Below, piece by piece: positions 47,101-59,700 of a stretch of DNA of 64,000 nucleotides (position 1 is its first letter; each line of letters opens with the position of its first letter). The stretch is from Clytia hemisphaerica (taxonomy: Eukaryota > Cnidaria > Hydrozoa > Leptothecata > Clytiidae), in contig CACVBU010000824.1 of the NCBI GenBank assembly GCA_902728285.1, positions 575,307 to 639,306 of the forward strand, in the 5' to 3' direction. The notes below the pieces were generated by a model that was not told the origin of the DNA, did not search any database, and was given only the letters and a program-made list of their open reading frames with translations. Made by a program: the position numbers and the translations under genes.

Positions 47101-50100
47101 TGGGCAAAATTACTCACAAAATAGTCAAAATAAGAACATGCTGAGAACATTTTTAGACTTAAATCTCAATGTTAAGAACATCCGGAGGCTTCAAAAGTTT
47201 TGGATGTTCTTATAAAAAAAAAGCTTGTAGACAGATAATCATTATAAAGTGATTCTATTTATGTCATTTTGTCAATAATTACTAATCTGTAACTAACCAA
47301 CAACCAGTTGTAGTTTAAAATTAATAACTAAAACAACACAAAATTAATTGTTTCTTAAAAGCGGGTATTCTTTCTGATTATACCAAGTCTAAAACTTTGG
47401 TATTGGTTTATCTTGGTAATAGTTTTAATGTTTCAAGCAGATCTCCATTGATAGCACTAAAACAACATAAACAAACAAACAACGTTCTTAATGGCCCAAA
47501 AAATTGTAAATGGTACTCAACACAAACAAAATGAAAGTCCAGGAAAATAAATACTAAAAAAAATTGAAACTTTCTTACGAAATATAATGAATCCATCTCA
47601 TCAGTCAAATTCAACTTTAAAAAATTGTGATCACCAATCACAAAAGCGAATATCCTTTAATGTAAAATAAGGAAGTGCAGGGAAAAAGTAAAACATCATC
47701 AAAAATTGAAACTACACGAATAAATGCTTAGTAACATGCTTTTCTATGGATTTTGCTGACTTGGATTACACACAAAACAAAAACATATTCATCTTAATTC
47801 TTATTTTAAGAAAATATTGCGATAGACACAAAACTCGGAATAACGTTCTTCTACTCGATATCTGAACGTGTGTAAAAATCTTACTAAAATTTATACCTAC
47901 TGACAAAACTATTTCCATACTAAGCCACATTTACAACATAAAATCCAAAGGTAAAAATATCCAACAAAACTGTTATTCTTATAAAAAAAAGTTGACTTTT
48001 TTTTGTTGTGTTAAGATTTTAATTCTTAGAATTTTTTTGAAATGTTTTAGAATACACAAAGATAGACCTATTCATGATATTCATGACGTAATGTTATCTA
48101 CGGAAATACCCCGGTTTTAGCCAGTAGTGGGAAATTCAAACTAGATATAAAAGTTGTATAAAATTTGCCACTACTGTCAAAAACGGGGTCTTTCCGTAGA
48201 AAACATTACGTCATGAATATCATGAATAGAAACACATCGGTTTATCTTATAAGAAATATGTTTTTTTTAGTTGTGTGAAAATCAAATTTCTTTCACTTCT
48301 TAGAAATTTTCTAAATGTCCATCACATTGAGATGATGTGATTATGATGGGATACAAATTTAAAGTATGAAATAACAATCTTATACCATAGCTGGGAAAAT
48401 AGACAGGACACTAAAAAAAGGGAAGTTCAGACATGATCACTGGATGATCAAGGTTAGTTTTTAAAGCTATCTATGAAAAGTATAAATTCTGCTAACCTAA
48501 TGGCAAAGGATTATTGTTGACGGGGAAAATACCTTTATTGTTGTGACCTGTTGGTATTCTGAAATTAACCAGAATTAATGTATTACGAGTATTACGAGTA
48601 TTACGAGTAGAGATTCTATGGGGATTCTATAGATCTATAAAAGGAATTTCATCGATGGGAATAACATCAAAGCGTTTGATAACATCCATCAGTTCCCAAT
48701 CAGTTATCCTGTTGACATTCTAAAATGTCAAATGTCAAAGTTGTTCTCACCTTTTTGATCATCTCACGAAATTTGCTGACAAATCGCCCAGATAGAATTG
48801 AGAAGTTTATATCTTTCTGAAATGAAATTTAAAATGTAAATCAATGATTTTTTTAATTATGCTATGTATACAATACTTTGACTCTCACTAATTCGAACTC
48901 GAACGGGGGATCTTATTTAATCGAATTACAGAGAGATTTGAAAAAGAGAGTATACCGAGAGGGAATAAGTTCGAATTATAGAAAGATTGGAATGATAATA
49001 GAAGTTCGAATAAACCAGCTGCGCTGGAAAGTCAGCCCAAAAGGCTTAGAAGGCTTAGAAGTACAAATGATAGATCTAGTTTTGTTAAAATCTGAAAAGC
49101 TTGAAAGAGCGTATCTATTTGCTTGAAACGTCCAGACGAAAAAGTAGTGGTGCATAGTGGCCCCCATAGTGGGATCCGTCCAAAGCAGAATTCGGTGAAA
49201 CAAATTAATACCATTGCCTGTTGAATTTGAATTTCGCTCCTCAAAATGACAGTTGATGAATTAGCCAATGAAAGCTTGTTTTAGTTCTTTCAAACTGCCT
49301 CAGAAAAAAGCGCGATTTTTTATTGTCCAGTCATTTACTCATTTTTATTCAGTGAGCGAGTCCTGCGCTTGTTCAACTGTTAAAAATGTGAGTCCAAAAT
49401 TGGACTCACAGCTTGAACCTGTCTAGTTTATATCAGAGATATCAGATTATAAAAAACACTCGACGGGTGTCTTGTCATGACAATAAAAAACAGTAAAAGA
49501 CCCAAATAGAAGAATTTCTTTAATACTCACTTTCTCTATAATTAGTTCTCTTTTTCTTTATTTACAATGCAAAAGTATCTTTTATTAACTATTGAATATG
49601 ACGCAAAAAAGAATATTTTTTCTTTTTTTCTTATTATTAATTATACGCGTCTTTTTATGTTATGTGTTTTTCTCGTCCTATTTTATCTTACTAAGAAAAA
49701 ATTATTTTCGCGCGCTAAGTAATTCCGAAATCTTGTTTCCCGAAAATAATCCGAAATCGGAATTAAAACTTAAAGTCTTAACGACGACCAGCGGGAAAAA
49801 AATCGTCGAACCGATTTGAAGAGTCACCTGGGCTGACTAATAAACGACTACTGTTAGACAGTACCAAAAAAGAAAATCCAAAGGTTCCAATATTCAAAAC
49901 AGGATGAAATTCATTTAACTTTGGATTTGGGAAGAATATTTTCAGACAACATAACATTTACTCCTGTAGATTTTCTGAAACAATATTGATAATCTACATT
50001 ATAGACAGGTCAAAAGCATCCAAGCAACTATGAAAATGCTTTTTTAGGCCTTGCTAGAGTGGAGTTTTAAGCTTGAAACAAAGGAAAATGTGACGTGGCA

Positions 50101-53100
50101 TAACTAAACCTAGTTTAGTGTATTACATCTATTAACTATATGACTATATATGAAAAAGATGTTTATCTGAGTATATCTTACACGGTTTTTTAGAACAAAC
50201 TATATAAGAACATAAAGCTGGATGGAAAAAATATTAAGAACATTTTGAGAACATTTCTAAGGTTTTATGGACTCTAAAACACCAAATATTTTAGTGAAAT
50301 TGCCCAAAACACTCACAAAGTGGTGAAATTAAAGAGTATTTTTAGCCTTAAAACTCAAAAAGTATAGAACAGGCTGGATGTTCTTATAAAAAATGTGTAT
50401 ATTTTGTCTCTAAAAAAGTAAAGAAATACCTTTATCACCATATCTTGTAGCATATCAAAAGTAAAACCTTTATATTCTTGAGTGCCAATGACAGGATAAA
50501 TGAATGGAGGTAGATGGCTAATCACTACACAGTGCTTCGTAACGTTACTGGTAATGCTAAAGAAAAGTAAGTAAGTAGTCAGTTGGCGACCGCAGTCGGA
50601 GGCAACCCGAAGACTCCTTTTTCGATAGCTATCTACCCGAAGGTAGAGGAGGGTGCCACTCTTTCTCCCTGGATTTCTCCACTTACCCGTGATCCTTCTC
50701 TTAATTGCTGAGCATTAAGCAGAGAGGCATCAAGTACCATTTTGAGAATCTTTGGTATGACGCGTAATGCTCTACCACTGCACTGCCGTCGCAAAAAAAG
50801 TAACACTTGTAGAGGTTCTCATTTGATTGAAGGGACATTATTAAGCGTTTCTCCTACCAGTTGCTTACACAGCAATTTTTAAAACAAAAAAGAGAACTAC
50901 TTTCTCCCCTTTCGACGCTGCACAAGCAAAGATTTTGAGAAATATTTTTATTCATTCTGCTTTCTCAGCATTGAGGCCTCATCTCTAAAAAGGAATATCT
51001 TTAAGTGTGTAGTAAACTTTGTCTTGCTTTTTCTTTTTAACGAATTTCATTGATTGGTAAAAGATAATGAATAATCACTTTGATTTTTGAGAAAAATGAT
51101 TCAAATGAGCGGCTGTAACTTCTAACTTTTTGGAATGGACTGGATTAATATAAGACTCATGAGCTCAGGGGGGGTCAACATTTATAATACCAACCCATAG
51201 CCCAAAAACCTGACTTTTGACCTTTTGAGCTAAGTTAACACCACCACCCCAAAATTGGTATCGATACCAACTTGAAAATCATAATTTTCAGAAAAAGAGG
51301 GGACCCACCCCCTTATTTTGGTATCGATACCAACAAATTTGAGTTTAAAGCTGTTTAAAGGGAACCCACCCCCTCCCACAAACAGGGTACTAAGAGAAGC
51401 TTCAAAAAAACTCATTTTTGAAATGCTCTTTCTTCAACACAACACAAAAAATGTCATAATATGCTAAAATAGAAAATGACTGAAAACTGACAATATGATA
51501 AAAACAAACCCAATGAAGCTAGCAAAATCAATCTGAATCAATATTATCTGAAATATAATTGATGTGCAAAAACTAGGAGAAGTTATTATTAGTACATAAT
51601 TTTAGAACAGAATAGATTCACTCATTACCAAATGCTATCACAGAAAAAATGTTTTTGCTTCAGGCTTGATCAAAAATAAAACTTGAAAATATCGAAAAAG
51701 TCCAAAATAAACAAACAAACAAGGTCATTTATACTTATTACTCATTTACAGTCATTATACTCAAAAGCTAAAACAAATCCAATTGAAACCTATTTAGACT
51801 GATATGTACCCCGGGGTATTTTCTAGCTATAAAGGGCAAAAATTAGGAAAGTTTTGCTGTCATTTTGATATGGATACCAACTTTCTGAATCATATTATTT
51901 AAAAAAAGGGGTACCTGTAACGTCATCAGACGTTATATTCATATTCCCATTGAAACGATTTTTTATATTCCCAACGGACTTGCATTTATAACAATCATAT
52001 TTCTCTTATTATCAAGGGAGCGTCATTATATTTTACGATCTCAATTTTCATAGCATAAAAATGCGTTCAGAAATTTTTACTTGTCAGACTTCATAGAGAG
52101 AGTCAAGGATGTTGTCAAATTCAATTTTCAAGCTTTTTCAAGCATTCAAATAACCATTCGAATTAAGATCTTCAACGCAATTCAAGCTTCAATTTATTCA
52201 AGTTTTCCAAGTTTTACACCTGCATTTAGCTGTTCACACACTTTTCTCAACACTTACATAGGCTTACCTGGTAGGTTAATTTACATTTCATCTTTATATA
52301 TTTTCAACTTTAAGTTCAATTTTTCAATAATTTTTCAAGACTTTTGTCAATTTTTCCAATCAATAATTTTTCTTCAAATTTTCAATCATATTGTGAGCCT
52401 CTTACGACTTTCGTAGGTCACATTTTGTCACATATTTCAATATTATTTCAATAATTTTTCTATAAATTTTCAATCATATTGTGAGCCTCTTACGACTTTC
52501 GTAGGTCACATTTTGTCACACATTCAATATCATTTCAATTTCAATTTCAGTTTGAACGTGTTTCAATACAACCGTTACGAACAATTTGCTTGTGTCAAAT
52601 TTTCTGTGTGTGATCGCTACATTCAAACAGTACGCCTCGCAACCGCTTCGGAATTCAAACAGATGATGAAATCCGCCGAGCGTAGATTGAAACTCATCCA
52701 AGAGGATATTGAAGATTTCATAGACGAGAACCCCATCATTGACTTGGTCGACATTGACGAGATAAGCGATTCCCTTAACACCATCGGGACACTCAAGGCA
52801 TCATTTAAGCAACTGCATGCCGACCTTCATACTGATGACGATCAAAGCTACCAGACCACCTTGCAAATCATCAAAGCATATACCAAAGACGGTCTAGCCA
52901 AGAAACGTACCATGAAAAGAGCTATCGCTCAAACCACCCAATCGGCACAAGTTAAATCTATCGAATTTGCTACCAAGAGTATTCAACAAAAACTCAAACT
53001 CGTTGAAAGCAATACATCCTTTGTTCCATCTCAAGCAACAAATACTGAACTCAAAACTGCTCAAAAAGAAACAAGTGACCTCTCCAAATCACTCGAATGT

Positions 53101-53712
53101 ATATCTAAAGATCTTCAACCACTCATTAAAGAATCCTTTGGAACCACAAGTCAATCCGAATTTTCTAATCTTCGTACACTCATCTCCCTTATAGACAAAG
53201 AAGTCTCATCTCGTGAACTTGAGAAACATTCAAAATTCGAGAACTCTATCCTCAAATTCAAGCTTTTAAAATTCAGTGGATTTGAATCAACCATGGACAT
53301 CTACAAAAACGATGTCGATCCTGTAAATTCATTAGAAGTAATTTCGCCCAAAATTGGTATGAAACTGTCCAATTCTCAATCATTGCTCTCAATAGTTTTC
53401 TCAGACATTCTTATCAAATACTGGTGTTGTCACATTTCTTGCTGCTCAAAGTTCTTTTCAATGCTGAGTCATGAAAGCATTTCAAGCACTTATGTGGTCA
53501 ATGCTCGTCCTCATTTTACAATGGCATCATTCTTATTCAGAAGCTCAAGGAACATTTTGAACTATTCTATAAACTGCGATTCAAATTCCTATCTCATGGT
53601 TTTGCAATGTTATGGATTTTCATCCTCATCAAAATTGTCTCAAGAAACTTGAACTCGATTGTGGCGGGGAGTGTAACGTCATCAGACGTTATATTCATAT
53701 TCCCATTGAAAC

Positions 53713-53747
<35 letters not shown>

Positions 53748-56700
53748 TTCCGAAGTAGCATGCGCAGCGGCAAATTGTTGAGTGGGCGTGGCGATGAAGA
53801 CGATTGGACAGTAGATGTAATTGGCAGCTGTTTGATTTTGAGGCGATTCTGTTTGAATGTAGGGATTTGGGGTTGATTGGAGGAATGCGATCAGGCTTTG
53901 TTTGTAACGACTGTTCAAACTGAAACAAAAATTGAATATTTCTAAATTTTATGAATTGAAAAAGCTAAAACAAATCCAATTGAAACCTATTTAGACTGAT
54001 ATGTACCCCGGGGTATTTTCTAGCTATAAAGGGCAAAAATTAGGAAAGTTTTGCTGTCATTTTGATATGGATACCAACTTTCTGAATCATATTATTTAAA
54101 AAAAGGGGTACCCACCCCCTATTTTGGTATCAATACCAACTGAGGATAACTCTTTTTTCTAAAAAAAGGGGGACCCACCCCCATCAATACCAACTTGACT
54201 TTTCAGACTTTTAAAGGAAAAAAAGACACCACCACCTGGCTATGGGTCTGGTATCTGGATGTTGACCCCCCCCCCCCTGATGAGCTACTCTATCGATTCT
54301 AGGCATCCAAGCTTAGCAATGTGCCACCATAGGGCACACTAGATCACAATAAATGAGGGATGTTTTCACACACATACCGGGATTTGATACTTTTAGTGTT
54401 TGTTTCATAAACCATTTCTTTATTACAATCAAAATTACATAATATTGCTGATACAAATCATACGTATTCATTCTTGACCTGATGACCTGGCCTGCTTCAT
54501 TACTAGTCTAAATCCAACTCTACTTTCATCCTTTTTACATTGTCTCAAATTCAAACTAGTACCCATAAATCAGTTTGCGCGCAGGGGGGGGGTCATTCAG
54601 TTAGTTCAAGACACAATGTGTACTAACTGCAAAATCCAAATTTTGAAATACACCCAACACCCTTCTGCAGTTAGTACCCTAAAGTACTAACTGCATTTGG
54701 GGTCCAAAATTGAATACCACCCCTAATTAAGCAGTAAGCACCTCTGACTGCCTCTGATACTATTTGTTTTACATAAAAAAGAATGATTCCCATGTTCTCG
54801 GCTCTAAATGACCCGGAATAAGCTCATAAACAGTCATAAAAAAACCTTTTTTGTGCTTTGGTATAATTAATAACTACTATGGTTTAAAGCTCAAACTAAC
54901 AGGACTTTAAAAATTCAAAAATAATTCCAAGTAAAAGAAGACTCTTGTTTTGTGCTTCGTCTCTCCTCACTCAAAAAAAAACAAAAAAAACATTCGTATT
55001 AAACGCTCAAAACATTCGATTTCCTTAAAACATTCGAAATTATCGTAAATGGAACGTCATTCTCTTGTGTGTGTTTGATGAAAAGAAAAGGAGAAAGAAT
55101 GGAGGAAAAGAAGAATTGCTTATATTAGCATTGATATACATACAATTTAAGTTAATTAGAAAATGTTTGTAAGAATTGCCTAAATTTCAGAAAGGTAGAA
55201 GTTATACAAACCCTTTTCAGGACTTTCTATAAAAAACGCCACGTCAAAGCAGAAGGCTTTAAAGCATTGCGATTTTAAACATCTCTAACTTCACTAAAAG
55301 TTTATAAGACCTCTTCAAATATGTTCAAATCAGCCGTCTGACTTTTGAATCAAATCCAGTCAAATCTCTTGCTATCAAAAAAAGAAGACACTACAAAATC
55401 AAACTGAATCAAAACAAATGAAATCGAATGTGGAGTGTTGGGTGTGTCTTTCATCCTGTGAATAGAAGACACTGCAAAGTGTCTGATATATTGTTCATTG
55501 TAAAATTAGAAGACATTGCAAGGTCAAAACATTTGAGTGAGTAATGTCAAAATATTTCAGCTGAGACTTTTTTTAAAAGGCAGACAGTAGACAGCAACCC
55601 ATTTTCAAGCACTTAGTATCCTAAAGTACTAATTGATTTTTTGAAAAATTCTGAGATACCGCCCCCTTTCAGCAGTTAGTACCCTAAAGTACTAATTGAT
55701 TTTTTGAAAACTTCTGAGATACCACCCCCTTTCAGCAGTTAGTACCCAGTAGGTACTAACTGCAAAATCCTTAAAATGAAAATGACCCACCACGGTACTA
55801 ATCGTCAACGTATCTTGTACTAACTGCATGACCCCCCCCTGTTGCGCACCGACAGATGGGCAGATGACTGGCGGTTCAACACCTGTGACACTCACCCAGC
55901 AATAATTCATGACTTGAAAAAGCGAGCATTGATTCAAGTGAAATATCATATTATCAATAATGACAAAAGAGTTGTAAATTTCAAAAATTCCACCCCAGCT
56001 TATTGAGAATTTTATTTTTACTAGTGTAATTCAAAACCCTACCCAGTGTCACACCGGTATTCTAACATTCCTCAAAAGGAAGTCATTTTTCTAAGCACTT
56101 TTTATATAAGCCAAAATACTCAATCCAAGATTGAGTTTCAGAGATTGAGAGATTGAGACTCCATCCAAAATAGAAAAAAAATATTCTCTATAGCAAAATT
56201 TAAACTTTTTTGTTGTTTACAAGCAAAAATAACTATTATTAACTTTTTTAGGAGCTTCCCCCTTTGGACCCTTGCCATGGGTTTGTCCTTGACCCACTAG
56301 AGGGGTTTAAAACGCTGCCAGACCCACAGGTTCATCGATGCACAACTTCGCTAAGTAGATTTTTCAGGCATATTAGGAACTAAATTTCAATTTACAAAAA
56401 TGGCTACAGCTCGAAGAACTTAGAAAAATCCCTGACAGGCTATTATACGTTATGATGACACATCAAGAATAAGGTACCTTTTATCTCTGTTGTTGGCCAT
56501 AACATCAAACATCTGAAAAGATAGTAATAAGCGTGTGTTATAAAATTCACAGGTTAAGATCCTTAAATTATTTAGGCACTGAGAAAACCTCATTAGTGGA
56601 AAACCAGATAACTTAAGATCATACTTGTAGATTCTTTCCATGGTCCTGAGTGAAATCTTCAAAGCTTTTTGTCAATATATGAAAACTAGAAATCTCTAAA

Positions 56701-59700
56701 TATGAATTCTTGCACTTTTGAGCTTTCATAATTCTGTTATTTTCTTGGTAAAGACATAACTTAAATATCTCGATATTGGAAAAGAATTAGGCAAGATTAG
56801 GAAGTTTTGCTTAGGACCATTGAAGGAATCTACAGGGAGTCTATCCCCTTTTCTATTTACAGTAGACCTTGGAGATTGCATGCTGACGTGGAGCACCACA
56901 CCTAATCTCAGCTCCCAGTATAACTTGTAAGCCACTCATTTGCTGAGTTTACGGTGACCAGGGACCGAATACATAACCCTTTGATTGTAAGGTGAATGTT
57001 CTGCCGACTGAGCCACCTAGCCAAAAAAAGACCCACAAAGGGCCCATAATAAACTATAAAGCCAAAGAGGGCTAATGTAAAAGGAAGAGATATTATGTGA
57101 ATACAGACCTGCAAGGCATAAGCAAAGGCTTCAATTAATAATGAGCATTCTGAAATTCCTCCTGATGTTAACCTAAAAATAGAAAGAAATTCTCTAGAAT
57201 TTAAAACACTAAGTCTTATTAGACCTACCTGTCCCAGTTCTGATTTTAAACTTGACCAAAATGGAATTAATCCAGGAAAGATGTCTAAAAGTTGGAGTTT
57301 TTACAAGTTTTTATTTAATTTGGTTGGTCATTTTAATATTAACTTATAATAGAATACACTCATTTTGTTTTATAAGCATAACGTTTATAAGCATACTGAA
57401 GCTCAAATTTCCAGAAAAATTAAGCATATGCTAAGCATACCTTGAGGCTCAGCCAAAGAAAATTTTAGAATCATAATTTCCAAAACTTCAGAAAATAACA
57501 GAAGAATGAAGAAGAGAATTACAAACAAAATTGGTGATTTTATTTTCTTATAAATAACACAACTTTGTCTCTTAAGAATGTACACTTTCTAAACTTACAA
57601 TAAGCTTTTCGTTTTTTTACCAAGCATAGGGTTAAGCATAGCCGAGGCTCAAAATTGAGCTTTACTTAAGCATAGTGAGCTTCAGCCGAAATTTACCGTA
57701 TGCTTATAAAACAAAATGAGTGTATTATACTCTTACCGTAACTGTTTCATTTGGTTCGTGAATTCAAATGCATTGTTTTTGATTCCTTTACAAGTAACAG
57801 CTTGATTTAATTGATTTGTGAAAGTCAACAAACAATATTGTGTACCCACACCCTAAAAACAGAAAAGATTATAAATTGTACCAGATTGTATTTTAGATAT
57901 CTCAGTCAGTTTTACCAGAATTTACTTTTTCTGCAAATCATCATGAAAAAGCCAACTGATTTCATTTTTCTGTTCATTTCAATATGTTCTTAAAGTTTTA
58001 TTATAAACATTATCTTAAACACGAGTATATATGAAAAAGTTCATGTAACAAAGTGTTAGATAAGAAACAGCTTGGACAAAATATATCTTACTTGAACATT
58101 AAATGAAGTATCAAATGAAAGCTGACAAGTAGTGAAAAATGCATGAAAAAAAGGAATTTGAAGATCTTTATACTGTATTGAGTAAAATTTAAAAAAAAAA
58201 TTTGTACCTCAACTCCAAACCAGTCAGTTTCAGATGGGGTATTCCCATTGTTGAAGAATCTAAATGAAATTAGAAAATAGTGAAAATAGTGAAAATTGTA
58301 AGATCATCAAGTTAATAAACTTGGATGTAGGTTTAACTTCTCTCTCTATGAGGCCCCCCAGCGGCACCCCTAATCACGCCATCACGCAAAAAATTTTCTC
58401 CATCACGCATCACAAAAATCGCTAAAATTTGTCATCACACAAAATATAGCGAAAAATAGCCCAAATCACGCATCACGCCTCAAATTTTTGCCCTATCACG
58501 CATCACGCCAAAATCTTGATCACGCCATCACTCAAAAAAAATCTCTAATCACGCCATCACGCAAGAAAAAAGTCCCAATCACGCCATCACGCAAATCCCT
58601 AGGGGGGCCTCCTCTATTGATTCTGGGTATTGTCAAAAATCAAAGGGATCATCAGATATTTGATATGTAGATTCCTTTCATGGTTTTTAAATTGAATCTT
58701 ATTTGAATCTCAATTGAACATAATTTACTGCAATTATTTATGGTAAGCTAGACTTGAAACATTAATTTAGGTTTAGCCATCACTGTCTGTTTACCTAGAT
58801 TCCTTACATGTAAAATTCAGAATGTAGTGGATGTACACCACATTGATTAAAATGTTGCATGCAGCCAATAACTACCCTGGGTTTATTGCAATATTACTTG
58901 TCTGGGTATATATACCAGAATCTAACAATAATTTAGTCAAATAAATAATAGTAGGAATTTAAGCATTAAAACAATGAAGCATTAATGCATAGTTTTAAAT
59001 TTTTCAACATGACATTTAACTAGCAATAAGTCTATTACAATGCAATGTGCTCATTTGAGCTCATTGGAAGGCTATTTCAAACATAACGTAAACAAATAAA
59101 TTATGTCATCAGATATCAAAATAGCCTAGTGGCCCGAGAGAGTTCAGACCATAATGTGTGAAAAACCATTTCTTGCCCACTTACAGCTTTTTTCTTTCTC
59201 ATAACTCAAGAAACATTAGTCACATCTATAGACCTAACTCTTCAAACAAAATTTATGGAAACGCATATTTGGACTTTGTACTCTATGCTGCAAGCAAGCA
59301 CTTAAGCTAGAGTCCCGCAAAAGCAGGACAAAAATCAGTTTTGAAGTTTGCAAAAAAATGCCACATAGAAGATCTTTCAAATTCAGTAAGTGAAAAGAGC
59401 AGTAAAAAATACAACTTTTCCATGTTTCAATTTTTTGCACCAAATCTTCAAAATGAAAATATATAATAAGATTCTAAGTTCTTCTTTTATTCAATGATTT
59501 CTTACGGCACTTTGTTGACTACACACGCAATTGTCCGTGCACTCTAAGAGGAACAAAGAAGTATGATTGATAAACTTGGTGGAGTTACCAAAACAAATTT
59601 GTTGTCAAAGAGATTTAAAAGTAAGTGAAAATACAGGCCAGATATCAACCAGTCCCATGTTTCGACCAATCGTCCCAAGCTAGAGCAGTTGACGGTAACA

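Larger units (their letters stand above)
51157..54288. mobile_element. Foldback element with G/C-run ends, carrying an LTR insertion
   Basis: Left end AGCTCAGGGGGGGTCAACAT and right end ATGTTGACCCCCCCCCCCCT...GATGAGCT are inverted. Just inside, GGTATCGATACCAAC and ACCCACCCCCT phrases recur in both arms. The LTR element at 51916-53718 and a duplicated segment lie within. In intron 5 of MED25. Confidence 0.65.

Noticed and set aside
48505-48558. A longer exon (IPTGHNNKGIFPVNNNPLPL) for MED25 between exons 7 and 8
   Set aside because: It is open in one frame, but the phase set by exon 7 reads a stop within eight codons. Only an 11-base piece remains compatible.
49592-49819. Plus-strand frame with a phenylalanine/leucine-rich start
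   Set aside because: Low-complexity TTTTTCTT sequence inside a MED25 intron; no homolog recognised.
55692-55949. Minus-strand frame containing NYCWVSVTGVEPPVICPSVG
   Set aside because: It lies at the right end of a foldback element, runs through the C-run boundary, and does not fit the phase or sequence of the VWA exons around it.
58367-58603. CRISPR-like array (short repeat ATCACGC with spacers)
   Set aside because: Units are 7-19 bases, irregular and without unique spacers; the context is an animal intron. A minisatellite explains it.
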